From Deltaproteobacteria bacterium (GTDB lineage: Bacteria; Desulfobacterota; DSM-4660; Desulfatiglandales; Desulfatiglandaceae), in contig JABGPV010000102.1 of NCBI GenBank assembly GCA_018644785.1, forward strand, positions 1 through 16,153: a stretch of 16,153 bases of DNA, in the 5' to 3' direction. Shown piece by piece: positions 6,529 to 14,443 of this stretch (position 1 is its first letter; the number at the start of each line of letters is the position of its first letter). Both the position numbers and the translations under genes were made by a program. Under the pieces are notes generated by a model that was given only the letters and a program-made list of their open reading frames with translations, did no database searches and had not been told where the DNA came from.

Positions 6529-7614
6529 ATGGGAGAAAGAGTTTATAATTTTAATGCGGGTCCCGCTGCATTGCCTTTGCCCGTTCTGGAAGAGATTCAG
6601 TCAGAACTGCTCGATTTTAAAGGATCGGGCATGTCCATTATGGAAGTGAGCCATCGTTCCAAATGGTTTGATGATGTGATCAATGACGCGGTTGAAAGGA
6701 CCAAACGTTTGCTGGGCCTCGGGGATGATTTTGATGTTCTGTTCATTCAGGGAGGCGCCAGCCTGCAGTTCTGCATGATCCCCATGAACTTTGCTTTGGA
6801 GGCTCGTCCCGTGGATTATCTCAATACGGGAACGTGGTCCACCAAAGCCATTAAAGAGGCCCATATCCAAGGGAAGGATGTCCGGGTCATTGCTTCATCT
6901 GAAGACAAGAATTTTTCCTATATCCCGAAGAGATATGAGGTCAGTAACAATGCGGCTTACCTTCATTTCACCAGCAACAATACCATCAAAGGCACCCAGT
7001 GGGCTCAATTCCCGGATGCCGGCGATATCCCGCTCGTTTGTGATATGAGTTCTGATATTATGAGCCGTCCATTTGATGCAAAGCCGTTTGGTTTGATTTA
7101 TGCCGGTGCTCAGAAAAACATCGGGCCATCCGGTACGGCCATGGTGATTATCAGAAAGGACATGCTGCAAAGGACGCCGGACAATCTGCCTTCCATGCTG
7201 AAATATACAACGTTTGCTGGAAAAAATTCCATGTACAATACGCCTTCCTGCATGGTCATCTATACGATCGACCTGGTTCTGAAATGGCTCGAGGAAACCG
7301 TGGGTGGCCTTGAAAAAATGGGGCAGATCAATCAGGAAAAAGGGTCCCTAATCTATAATTTTATTGATCAGTCCGATTTTTACAAAGCAACCGCGGAAAA
7401 GGACAGCCGTTCCCTGATGAATGTGACCTTCAGACTTCCCAGCGAAGATCTGGAGCAGAAATTTGTAGCAGAAGGCCTGAAGGAAGGTATGGGAGGGTTG
7501 AAAGGACATCGTTCGGTGGGCGGGTGCAGGGCTTCCATCTACAATGCCAGCGGAATGGATGCGGTCAAGGCGTTGGTGGATTTCATGATGGATTTTGAAA
7601 AGAAAGAAGGATAG
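6529..7614 (+). CDS. serC: Phosphoserine aminotransferase
   Basis: This is a 361-residue class V PLP aminotransferase converting 3-phosphohydroxypyruvate and glutamate to phosphoserine and 2-oxoglutarate in serine synthesis (also used in pyridoxine synthesis in some bacteria). The N-terminus VYNFNAGPAALP is diagnostic. GMSIMEVSHRS and FIQGGASLQF (phosphate and PLP contacts) follow. The PLP Schiff-base lysine is K196 in YAGAQKNIGPSG. The C-terminus has GHRSVGGCRASIYNA, the typical substrate-binding arginine region. Length matches E. coli SerC (362). AAGGAG stands eight bases before the ATG. It lies 13 bases behind the CooC-like gene and 19 before asnS, so the three are probably cotranscribed. 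The usual serA partner is not next to it. Confidence 0.97.
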   Translation: MGERVYNFNAGPAALPLPVLEEIQSELLDFKGSGMSIMEVSHRSKWFDDVINDAVERTKRLLGLGDDFDVLFIQGGASLQFCMIPMNFALEARPVDYLNTGTWSTKAIKEAHIQGKDVRVIASSEDKNFSYIPKRYEVSNNAAYLHFTSNNTIKGTQWAQFPDAGDIPLVCDMSSDIMSRPFDAKPFGLIYAGAQKNIGPSGTAMVIIRKDMLQRTPDNLPSMLKYTTFAGKNSMYNTPSCMVIYTIDLVLKWLEETVGGLEKMGQINQEKGSLIYNFIDQSDFYKATAEKDSRSLMNVTFRLPSEDLEQKFVAEGLKEGMGGLKGHRSVGGCRASIYNASGMDAVKALVDFMMDFEKKEG

Positions 7615-7619
7615 TTTCG

Positions 7620-7629
7620 GGGGGTGATC
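7620..7629 (+). promoter_or_regulatory. Extended Shine-Dalgarno supporting the TTG start of asnS
   Basis: GGGGGTGATC matches nine of ten positions of the 16S-complementary GGAGGTGATC, about nine bases before the TTG at 7634. This unusually long match supports the rare start codon. Confidence 0.6.
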
Positions 7630-7633
7630 GGTT

Positions 7634-9025
7634 TTGCAAAGGACAAGGATTTCTGAGATTTTTAAGGCAGACGCCATCGGTACACACGTTACGGTGGCCG
7701 GATGGGTCAGGACCCGAAGGGATTCAAAGGGCGGGTTTTCATTTATTGAAATAAACGATGGTTCCTGCTTTTCCGGCCTGCAGATCATTGCAGACCGGGA
7801 CTTGCCCAATTACGAGAGCCATGTGCTGAAATTGCAGACCGGTTGTTCCATTACCGCCGACGGTACCCTGACGGCTTCCCCCGGAAAAGGTCAGAAGGTG
7901 GAACTGAAAGCCGATAGTATTCAAGTGGTGGGTTGGGCTGATCCGGAAGTTTATCCCTTACAGAAAAAACGGCATTCTTTTGAGTTTTTAAGGACCATTG
8001 CCCATCTGAGGCCCAGGACCAACACATTCGGGGCCGTGGCCAGGGTTCGAAATGCGGTAGCGTCTGCCATCCATGGGTTTTTTCAGGAAAAGGGGTTTTT
8101 GTACGTCCATACGCCCATCCTGACCGGGAGCGACTGTGAAGGGGCGGGGGAAATGTTTCGTGTGACGACGTTGGATCCGGCTAAGGTCCCCGTGGAAAAT
8201 GGAAAAACGGATTACAGTCGGGATTTTTTCGGCGGGTCGAGCCATTTAACCGTCAGCGGGCAATTGGAGGCGGAGATCTATGCCTTGGCCATGGGTGATG
8301 TCTATACGTTCGGGCCCACGTTCAGGGCTGAAAACTCCAATACTTCTCGGCATCTGGCGGAGTTCTGGATGGTGGAGCCTGAGATGGCTTTTTGCGATCT
8401 GGAAGGGGATGTGGCACTGGCCGTGGAGTTTCTAAAATATGTTTTTGCTTATGTCCTTGAACATTGTTCTGAGGACATGGCGTTCTTCAACCGGTTCATT
8501 GACAAAACAGTGATCAAGACCCTTGAAGGCCTCGTGGACCAGGATTTCACAACCCTGACCTACACGGAGGGGATCAGGCTCCTTGAAAAGGCCAAGGTGA
8601 AGTTTGAGTTTCCCGTGGCGTGGGGCAGCGATATCCAGTCCGAACATGAGCGGTATCTATGCGAAAAGGTTTTTAAAGGTCCCGTGGTGCTGATGGATTA
8701 TCCCAAGGATATCAAGGCCTTTTACATGAAGATGAATGACGACCAGAAGACCGTACGTGCCATGGACGTGCTGGTGCCGAAGATCGGCGAGATCATCGGC
8801 GGCAGCCAGCGTGAGGACGACCATGATATCCTCCATTCACGCATTACCCAAATGGGCTTCGACCCGGATGAATACTGGTGGTATCTGGAACTCCGAAAAT
8901 TCGGTTCAGTTCCCCATGCGGGGTTCGGCCTGGGCTTTGAGCGGCTGATCCAGTTCGTGACCGGTCTTTCCAATATCCGGGATGTGATTCCTTTCCCCAG
9001 AACCCCCGGCAACATTTCCTTCTAA
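7634..9025 (+). CDS. asnS: Asparagine--tRNA ligase
   Basis: This is a 463-residue class IIb aminoacyl-tRNA synthetase charging tRNA-Asn. The N-terminal OB fold (about 1-115) binds the anticodon; it starts RTRISEIF and includes [20 protein letters not shown]. The catalytic core contains motif 2 ([22 protein letters not shown]) and motif 3 ([21 protein letters not shown], then VIPFPRTPG). The [14 protein letters not shown] stretch and HLAEFWMVE distinguish AsnRS from AspRS. Length matches E. coli AsnS (466). Translation begins at TTG, supported by the extended Shine-Dalgarno at 7620-7629 and by homology beginning right there. It ends 12 bases from the convergent recD2 stop, with no clear terminator between them. 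Confidence 0.96.
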   Translation: MQRTRISEIFKADAIGTHVTVAGWVRTRRDSKGGFSFIEINDGSCFSGLQIIADRDLPNYESHVLKLQTGCSITADGTLTASPGKGQKVELKADSIQVVGWADPEVYPLQKKRHSFEFLRTIAHLRPRTNTFGAVARVRNAVASAIHGFFQEKGFLYVHTPILTGSDCEGAGEMFRVTTLDPAKVPVENGKTDYSRDFFGGSSHLTVSGQLEAEIYALAMGDVYTFGPTFRAENSNTSRHLAEFWMVEPEMAFCDLEGDVALAVEFLKYVFAYVLEHCSEDMAFFNRFIDKTVIKTLEGLVDQDFTTLTYTEGIRLLEKAKVKFEFPVAWGSDIQSEHERYLCEKVFKGPVVLMDYPKDIKAFYMKMNDDQKTVRAMDVLVPKIGEIIGGSQREDDHDILHSRITQMGFDPDEYWWYLELRKFGSVPHAGFGLGFERLIQFVTGLSNIRDVIPFPRTPGNISF

Positions 9026-9037
9026 TGGCTAAAAGGT

Positions 9038-11287
9038 TCAGAGTTCAGGAGGAGATTGAAGTCGTTTTTCCAGAAAGGTGTAGCGTTTCAGTGTTTTATC
9101 GTTGCGTATGCCGATGGCCAGGGCCTTGCGGGTACCCACCAGGATCACCAGTTTTTTGCCCCGGGTGACCGCTGTGTAGATCAGATTCCGTTGCAGCAGC
9201 ATGTAATGCTGGATTAGAATGGGGATGATGACCGCCGGATATTCCGACCCCTGGGACTTGTGGACGGAAACGGCGTAGGCCAGGATGACTTCATCGAGAT
9301 CTGTAAAATCATATGGCAATTCACGGCCCTCAAAAGAGATGATTGCTTCCCGGGTTTCCGGCTCCAGGCCAACGACCCGTCCCATGTCGCCGTTAAACAC
9401 TTCTTTGTCGTAATTGTTTTTAATCTGCATGACCTTATCGCCGATCCGAAATGTGCGGTTACCCCGTTCAATCCCTTGGGTATTCTGATTCAGCCGGCTC
9501 TGCAGCGCCAGATTGAGGTTGCCCGCCCCGACCACACCCCGGTGCATGGGGGTTAACACCTGAATGTCGTTCATCGGGTCAAACCCGAAATACTCCGGTA
9601 CCCGTTTACCGGCAAGGTCAAGAATGGTATTTAACACCTGTTCCGGGTCTTCCTGTTCAATGAAAAAGAAATCACTTTTTCCCCCGGGGTTTTGACGCAG
9701 CGGCATCTTTCCCCCATTGATCCGGTGTGCGTTGACAATGATACGACTTTCCCGGGCCTGGCGAAAGATTTTATCCAGCACCACCACAGGGATTGCAGCG
9801 CTTGCCATGATGTCTTTTAAAACATTTCCAGCACCCACGGAAGGGAGTTGGTGAATGTCACCCACCAGGATAAAGGTGGCCTCAAGTGGAATGGCCTTGA
9901 GAAGATGGTGCATGAGGATGGTGTCAATCATGGAGGCTTCATCCACGATGAGGAGGTCGCAAGGCAGGGGGTGCTTTTGGTCTTTTTTAAACCCACCCTT
10001 TTTCATGCTGTACTCCAGCAGCCTGTGAAGGGTCCTGGCCTCATGGCCCGTGGCCTCCGACATGCGTTTGGCGGCACGCCCCGTGGGTGCGGCCAGTTGT
10101 ATGCGGATTTTCAGCGGTGAAAAAATTTTTAAAATAGCGTTAATGATGGTTGTTTTCCCGGTTCCAGGTCCCCCCGTGACTACCAGGACCTTGCTTTGGG
10201 CCGCTTCCTTGATGGCTTCAACCTGGTTCTCAGCCAGGCCGATGGAGAGTCGTTTTTGAACCCACGCCACGGCTTTTTCCGCATCAATGGCCCTGATGGT
10301 TTTGGGCGCCTTGAAAAGCCTTTTCATCCGTGCGGCGATACCCGTTTCGGACACATGGAATTTTTTGAGGAAGACCCCTTTGTTGTTTTCCAGAAACGTT
10401 TCGGAGTCATCGTTTAAATCTTCAAGAACGATTCTGTTGGCAAGGACGTTGGCACCAATGGCCTGGCCGATCAGTTCTCGATTGATCTCCAGCATTTCCC
10501 GGCATTTCTGAACCAGCGGTTCATAAGGAAAATAAACATGCCCCTCGTCCGCCAGCTGATGGAGGATGTAGAGGATTCCCGCTTCCGCACGGACCTGGCA
10601 TTGTTTGTCAAACCCCAGTTTTTCAGCGATTCCATCAGCCGTCACAAACCCGATGCCGAAGATATCCATGGCCAGCCGATAAGGGTTTTCCCGAACCACC
10701 TGGATGGACTGATCCCCGTATTGTTTGAATATTTTGGTGGCATAGCCCGAACTGACGCCATGGGTTTGAAGAAACAGCATGACTTCCCGAATCTCTTTCT
10801 GTTCCTCCCAGGCCGCTTTGATCATGGCGATTCGTTTTTTTCCGATGCCCGCCACCGCCGACAGACTCTCCGGGTCCGTTTCGATCAGGTCCAGGGTGGA
10901 TTCTCCGAACCGGGCCACAATCCGCTTTGCCATGACCGGCCCGATACCCTTGATGAGGCCTGAACCCAGGTATTTCTGAATGCCGTAAACCGTGGCCGGC
11001 ACCTCTGTCCTGTAATGGGTGATCTTGAACTGCTCGCCAAACTTAGGATGGCTGGACCATTCCCCCTTGAGTTCAAGGATCTCACCGGGGGTGGGCGCCA
11101 TCATGTTGCCCACGGCATTCACGAGGTCTGTCCGGCCGTAGACTTTGAGTTTGACAACGCTGTAGCCGTTCTCCTCGTTGGTATAGGTGATTCTTTCAAT
11201 CTGGCCTTTGAGGCGGGTAAGCATTTCCCATGCCTTATTTTGAGTGTAGAGATCCCCTGCAGCGAGACGGGCCCCTTGTTTTGTCAT
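9038..11287 (-). CDS. recD2: RecD2-type 5'-3' DNA helicase (SF1B)
   Basis: This is a 749-residue RecD-like helicase of the RecD2 class, found in bacteria outside the RecBCD complex and tied to replication-fork and repair work. An N-terminal OB-like region (LKGQIERITYTNEENGYSVV) is followed by helix-hairpin-helix units (about 109-155: GLIKGIGPVMAKRI, LSAVAGIGKKRI). The motor follows: Walker A GGPGTGKTT (372-380), motif Ia APTGRAAKRM (400-409), Walker B LLIVDEASM (445-453), motif III VGDIHQLPSVGAG (475-487), and the C-terminal YAVSVHKSQGSEYPAV (V) and AVTRGKKLVILVG (VI). The start is uncertain: the ATG at 11285-11287 has GGAGG directly touching it, which is too close. Met22 (11222-11224) has AAGG eight bases upstream and matches where RecD2 homology begins. 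Confidence 0.94.
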   Translation of the reverse strand: MTKQGARLAAGDLYTQNKAWEMLTRLKGQIERITYTNEENGYSVVKLKVYGRTDLVNAVGNMMAPTPGEILELKGEWSSHPKFGEQFKITHYRTEVPATVYGIQKYLGSGLIKGIGPVMAKRIVARFGESTLDLIETDPESLSAVAGIGKKRIAMIKAAWEEQKEIREVMLFLQTHGVSSGYATKIFKQYGDQSIQVVRENPYRLAMDIFGIGFVTADGIAEKLGFDKQCQVRAEAGILYILHQLADEGHVYFPYEPLVQKCREMLEINRELIGQAIGANVLANRIVLEDLNDDSETFLENNKGVFLKKFHVSETGIAARMKRLFKAPKTIRAIDAEKAVAWVQKRLSIGLAENQVEAIKEAAQSKVLVVTGGPGTGKTTIINAILKIFSPLKIRIQLAAPTGRAAKRMSEATGHEARTLHRLLEYSMKKGGFKKDQKHPLPCDLLIVDEASMIDTILMHHLLKAIPLEATFILVGDIHQLPSVGAGNVLKDIMASAAIPVVVLDKIFRQARESRIIVNAHRINGGKMPLRQNPGGKSDFFFIEQEDPEQVLNTILDLAGKRVPEYFGFDPMNDIQVLTPMHRGVVGAGNLNLALQSRLNQNTQGIERGNRTFRIGDKVMQIKNNYDKEVFNGDMGRVVGLEPETREAIISFEGRELPYDFTDLDEVILAYAVSVHKSQGSEYPAVIIPILIQHYMLLQRNLIYTAVTRGKKLVILVGTRKALAIGIRNDKTLKRYTFLEKRLQSPPEL

Positions 11288-11318
11288 CCTCCAATACCAA
11301 AGCGCACGTGAAATAAGG

Positions 11319-11345
11319 ACTATACAAATGTTGCCAAAAAGTCAA
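11319..11345 (-). promoter_or_regulatory. Candidate recD2 promoter
   Basis: Read on the minus strand, TTGACT (11345-11340) and TATAGT (11324-11319) form near-consensus -35 and -10 boxes. The spacer is only 15 bases, shorter than optimal. It lies 32 bases upstream of the first recD2 ATG and overlaps the candidate promoter of the divergent peptidase gene. Confidence 0.42.
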
Positions 11346-11359
11346 CGCTCTGCTAGAAA
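11331..11359 (+). promoter_or_regulatory. Candidate promoter of the M24 peptidase gene
   Basis: TTGCCA (11331-11336, five of six consensus) and TAGAAA (11354-11359, four of six) are 17 bases apart. Transcription would start near 11366. That agrees with translation from 11427, not from the earliest in-frame ATG at 11328, which would lie outside the message. Confidence 0.45.
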
Positions 11360-11426
11360 ACTCAAAAATCATGGGAAACTTAGAGATTTTCAGATTCGAA
11401 CCCTAATGATAAAGGAAGGTCTGTCG

Positions 11427-12614
11427 ATGGGTAGCTCTTTTATGGAAAATGAAATTTGCGAGCGGATTCAACGCTTCCAGGAACGGCTCTCCGCGAAAGA
11501 CGTGGACGGGGCGCTGATCGTTGAAAAAACCGATCTCTACTATTTATCGGGAACCAAACAGGATGCGCATCTGTTTGTTCCAGAGGGAGACAACCCCCTG
11601 CTGATGGTGCGAAAGGATTTTCATAGGGCTGTTTCCGAGTCGCCCCTTGAGGAAATTTTGTCCCTGACCGGTTATTCTGCACTGCCTCACTTAATATCAA
11701 AGGGTAATAATGCCTACCCCCGGCGGATGGGTCTGGAGATGGACGTTCTGCCGACAAAACTATATTTTTTATATCAGAAGCTTTTTCCAAAGACCGAGTT
11801 GGTGGATATTTCCCCATTGATTCGGGAAGTTCGAATGGTCAAGTCTGAATATGAAATCGCCCGCATCAGAGCGGCGGCTGAAATGGCGGACGGCATGTAT
11901 GAAAAAGTCCCCGAATTTCTGGCAATGGCGCGAACCGAATTGGAACTCTCCGTCATGGTGGAGGTTTACTACCGAAAACGGGGGCATCCCGGTATTGTTC
12001 CCACGCGTGGGTTTAATCTGGATGCCATATACGGTCACATCATGTCCGGCGAAAACGCCGCCGTGTCCAGCGCCTCCCCGGGACCGACAGGTGGAAAGGG
12101 CCTGGGGCCTTTTTATCCCCAGGGTGCGGGAATGGGTGAAATAAAGCCCCATAGCCCGATACTGATTGATTATTGTGCGAACCTGGATGGCTATGTTGCC
12201 GATTCAACCCGAATTTTTTCTCTTGGGAACCTGAAAGCGCCGCTTGTTCATGCCCATGAGGTAATGCTGGAAGTTCAGGAGACGCTTGTGCGACTCGGCG
12301 TTCCCGGTACCCGGGCGGAGGACCTCTACCGGGTGGCATTAGACATTGTGGAGAAGGCGGGTCTCAGCAAAGGATTTATGGGAAGTCCCAAAGGGGTTCC
12401 CTTTGTGGGCCATGGCATCGGCCTGGAGTTGGACGAGTGGCCCGTCATCGGCAAAGGCGCACAAACACGCCTTGAAGAAGGGATGGTCATTGCCATGGAA
12501 CCCAAAATGGTGTTCCCGGGTGAAGGGGTTGTGGGGATTGAAAACACCGTTGTGGTCACCGAAAGGGGTTTGGAAAAGATCACCCGGTTTCCGGATGTCA
12601 TAAAGGTTTGCTGA
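11427..12614 (+). CDS. M24-family metallopeptidase (Xaa-Pro aminopeptidase / prolidase-like)
   Basis: This is a 395-residue 'pita-bread' peptidase with an N-terminal creatinase-type domain (about 12-150, with ALIVEKTDLYYLSGT) and a C-terminal catalytic domain. All five dinuclear metal ligands are present: D248 and D259 (LIDYCANLDGYVADSTR), H329 (GHGIGLELDEWP), E358 (AMEPKMV) and E372 (GIENTVVVT). Such enzymes remove N-terminal residues before proline or split Xaa-Pro dipeptides; the exact substrate is unknown. No signal peptide is seen, so it is probably cytoplasmic. The frame is open from 11328, but AGGAAGG (11413-11419) seven bases before the ATG at 11427 and the low-quality sequence before it decide for the later start. 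It converges on the MFS gene with 22 bases between stops. Confidence 0.9.
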   Translation: MGSSFMENEICERIQRFQERLSAKDVDGALIVEKTDLYYLSGTKQDAHLFVPEGDNPLLMVRKDFHRAVSESPLEEILSLTGYSALPHLISKGNNAYPRRMGLEMDVLPTKLYFLYQKLFPKTELVDISPLIREVRMVKSEYEIARIRAAAEMADGMYEKVPEFLAMARTELELSVMVEVYYRKRGHPGIVPTRGFNLDAIYGHIMSGENAAVSSASPGPTGGKGLGPFYPQGAGMGEIKPHSPILIDYCANLDGYVADSTRIFSLGNLKAPLVHAHEVMLEVQETLVRLGVPGTRAEDLYRVALDIVEKAGLSKGFMGSPKGVPFVGHGIGLELDEWPVIGKGAQTRLEEGMVIAMEPKMVFPGEGVVGIENTVVVTERGLEKITRFPDVIKVC

Positions 12615-12636
12615 CACGGCTTTTTACCGGGGATAT

Positions 12637-13884
12637 TTATGACTGCGTATTTTTGTGTTTGATGGCGGTATCTTTGGTGAACAAGTATATAATAGAGACC
12701 AGAAAAACCAGAAGAACGCACAAACTAAAGGAAGCGGTAAATGCTTCCGGTCCCCTCGAAACGTGAGGATACAGGGTCTGCATGTAAATGCCAAGGCCCT
12801 GAAGAAAGACTGCGGGGCCGATCATGGTGAAAAAATTGATTGCGGTCATGGCGGTTCCGGCCATTTCGAGGGGCATGGTTTCCTTGATGTGAACGTAAAG
12901 CAGGGCGCCGCTGGATCTGAAGAATCCAAAGCTGAAAAACAGCATCATCAGGATGACAAAGGTTGTCTTTGAAGAAAGCATGGCCAGCATGAACAGGATG
13001 AGAATGACTACTGCATTGCCGCCTGAAACGACCCATTTGCGTGTATAAAAAACCCTGTCCGACAGCCATCCCCATACGGGTCCACCCGCAACGCCCCCCA
13101 CATTCATCAACAGGATCAAGTGCCCGGCATTCATGACGCTGAGACCCATGACCTCTGTAAGATAAGGCCCTGCCCAGAGGGTTTGAAATGCCGCATAGAT
13201 GCCGTAGCCGGTAAAACTGACGAGGGAAATGATCCAGTAGGCGCGTTCCTTGAAAATCGCGGTGAGCCCTGAGAACGCATTGCTCTGAGGCTTTGCCATC
13301 CCAACGTTACTTTCCCCGGGATGATTTGGCGGGTTGTCCCGAACCACCAGGTAGAGTGCCAGCACCAGGGCCAGGTTGACACCGGCAATGGCCATGAAAG
13401 TCTGGCGCCAACCCATGATATCCACCAGGAAAGCGAGGGGGACTGTCGCGGCCATATTACCCGCAGTTCCTATGGAAAAAACAATGCCTGTAAGGGTGGC
13501 GAAGGTGGCAGGCGGAAACCAGGCTGTCAGTAGTTTCAGGGTTCCCATCAGGTTGCAGGCCATTCCAATGCCCAGCAGAACGCGGCCCAGAAGACCCATT
13601 GTAAAAGAATCTGCCCATGCAAAGATAAGGGCCCCTGCAATGCCCAACACGGATAACCCCGTCATCATGAGGCGGGGGCCTACTCGGTCCAGGAATACAC
13701 TGATGGGGACCTGTGTGACGGCAAAAGCATAAAAAAATGCAGCACTGAGGGTGCCAAGTCCCTTTGTATCCAGGGAGAGATCCAGAAGGAGCTGGTCTGC
13801 GATTACGGCATTGGTGGCCCGGTAGAACTGGGAGAGAAAAAAATTGGATGATGTGATCAGGAAAATAGCCCAGCGACGGCTCAT
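12637..13884 (-). CDS. Major facilitator superfamily transporter
   Basis: This is a 415-residue inner-membrane permease with about twelve hydrophobic segments. The loop between segments 2 and 3 carries an MFS motif-A form, FLDRVGPRLMM (64-74, Asp66 and Arg67). The N-terminal pattern (FYRATNAVIA and LGTLSAAFFYAFAVTQVP) resembles the anion:cation/organophosphate-type branches that carry organic anions. A hydrophilic loop at about 190-210 (VRDNPPNHPGESNVGMAKPQ) separates the two six-helix halves, as expected. Substrate cannot be read from sequence. GAGG lies four bases before the ATG. It is a single gene on its strand with no partner visible; the divergent neighbour is the B12-controlled receptor, but sharing of control is not indicated. 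Confidence 0.9.
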   Translation of the reverse strand: MSRRWAIFLITSSNFFLSQFYRATNAVIADQLLLDLSLDTKGLGTLSAAFFYAFAVTQVPISVFLDRVGPRLMMTGLSVLGIAGALIFAWADSFTMGLLGRVLLGIGMACNLMGTLKLLTAWFPPATFATLTGIVFSIGTAGNMAATVPLAFLVDIMGWRQTFMAIAGVNLALVLALYLVVRDNPPNHPGESNVGMAKPQSNAFSGLTAIFKERAYWIISLVSFTGYGIYAAFQTLWAGPYLTEVMGLSVMNAGHLILLMNVGGVAGGPVWGWLSDRVFYTRKWVVSGGNAVVILILFMLAMLSSKTTFVILMMLFFSFGFFRSSGALLYVHIKETMPLEMAGTAMTAINFFTMIGPAVFLQGLGIYMQTLYPHVSRGPEAFTASFSLCVLLVFLVSIIYLFTKDTAIKHKNTQS

Positions 13885-14068
13885 GGCGCCTCTTTTTTTT
13901 CATTGGATTTCTCGGTTCCAAATTTCTCACAAAGGAATTCTGAAACCAAGCTTTTTTTTGAATTCCCGCGCCAATTTGACGTTTTTAATTCATACGGCAC
14001 AGGGCTTATTCTAGATGTCATTGGGTTTTAACTTGACTTCTTTCTGACGATATCTTAGAAGATCGATG
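13885..14068. other. Divergent non-coding region between the MFS gene and the cobalamin riboswitch
   Basis: No gene is seen. It is AT-rich, with T-runs at 13892-13900 and 13952-13959, and GGAATTC/GAATTCC arms (13934-13940, 13960-13966). A possible promoter for the riboswitch transcript has TTGACT at 14033-14038 and a weak -10 such as TTAGAA (14055-14060, 16-base spacer). That would place the RNA start close to the riboswitch's 5' helix. I found no convincing promoter for the MFS gene. Confidence 0.45.
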
Positions 14069-14251
14069 ATTCAGGTGCTCTAAATGAGCTTAACAGGGAA
14101 CTCCGTTAAAACGGGACGGGCCCGCCGCTGTGATCTCTGCTCTCTTTATGAGGGCAACTCTTTTGGCATTTTTTCGACCACTGTTCGAACCAGTCTTTTA
14201 TGAATGGGAAGGTTACCAAAAGAGGGAGGGAGTCAGAAGACCTGCCTGAAT
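14069..14251 (+). promoter_or_regulatory. Cobalamin (B12) riboswitch
   Basis: The aptamer of an adenosylcobalamin-type riboswitch is recognisable by its conserved blocks in order. They are AACAGGGAA (14092-14100), GGGCCCGCCGCTGTGA (about 14118-14133), CCACTG (14178-14183), GGGAAGG (14206-14212) and the B12 box AGTCAGAAGACCTGCC (14231-14246; consensus has G where A14237 stands). The closing helix P1 is ATTCAGG (14069-14075) with CCTGAAT (14245-14251), a perfect match. A nine-pair stem CTCTTTTGG (14158-14166)/CCAAAAGAG (14216-14224) supports the internal arm. Binding of B12 coenzyme normally shuts off downstream expression. The terminator beyond it and the receptor gene fit this. Confidence 0.93.
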
Positions 14252-14317
14252 TGAGGAATTCCGCCAGTTGCGTGGATGCATTGGTTGGGTTGGATCTTGA
14301 GGATAAAAAAGGGAAAT

Positions 14318-14352
14318 CCCCAAGTCGGTTTTTTCGGCTCGGGGTTTTTTTT
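14318..14352 (+). terminator. Intrinsic terminator, riboswitch expression platform
   Basis: CCCC-A-AGTCG (14318-14327) pairs with CGGCT-C-GGGG (14335-14344) with one internal mismatch, followed by eight Ts (14345-14352). It sits 67 bases after the aptamer and 91 bases before the receptor start, so it is placed for B12-controlled premature termination. An alternative short hairpin GGG (14311-14313)/CCC (14318-14320) would use the terminator's 5' arm and could act as part of an antiterminator. Confidence 0.82.
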
Positions 14353-14424
14353 GCCCACAGGCCCCGACAGAAAAATGTTAAGGCATTTTTGAATGCGTAG
14401 GCCGGTTAACCGTATGCTGTGGGT
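14353..14424 (+). promoter_or_regulatory. Second structured leader element between terminator and receptor start
   Basis: GCCCACAG (14353-14360) pairs with CTGTGGGT (14417-14424), with seven Watson-Crick pairs and one G-U. Inside are a perfect hairpin AAAAATG (14371-14377)/CATTTTT (14384-14390) and the ten-base palindrome CGGTTAACCG (14403-14412). The outer stem begins right after the terminator T-run and ends six bases before the Shine-Dalgarno AAGGAGG. It could shape translation or protect the mRNA; the palindrome could instead be a protein site. Function is inference. Confidence 0.5.
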
Positions 14425-14443
14425 CAAAAAAAGGAGGTGTCCC

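Noticed and set aside
11380..11402. CAGATTCGAACCC resembles the reverse complement of a tRNA T-loop and 3' end, hinting at a tRNA fragment or attachment site.
   Set aside because: The T-arm stem does not pair on either strand, no acceptor, D or anticodon arm is found nearby, and no mobile genes or second copy are present. It is also in the leader of a normal gene.
12600..12640. Possible bidirectional terminator between the convergent M24 peptidase and MFS genes.
   Set aside because: Only a three-pair CGG/CCG stem around CTTTTTA is visible and no proper T-tract follows.
13934..13966. Perfect GGAATTC/GAATTCC inverted repeat upstream of the MFS gene.
   Set aside because: Both arms contain the self-complementary GAATTC, and the 19-base loop includes a T-run; it forms no convincing terminator or operator and can arise by chance in AT-rich DNA.
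14200..14400. 66-codon open frame inside the receptor leader.
   Set aside because: It overlaps the riboswitch B12 box and the terminator; the sequence is explained by RNA structure, and there is no good Shine-Dalgarno.
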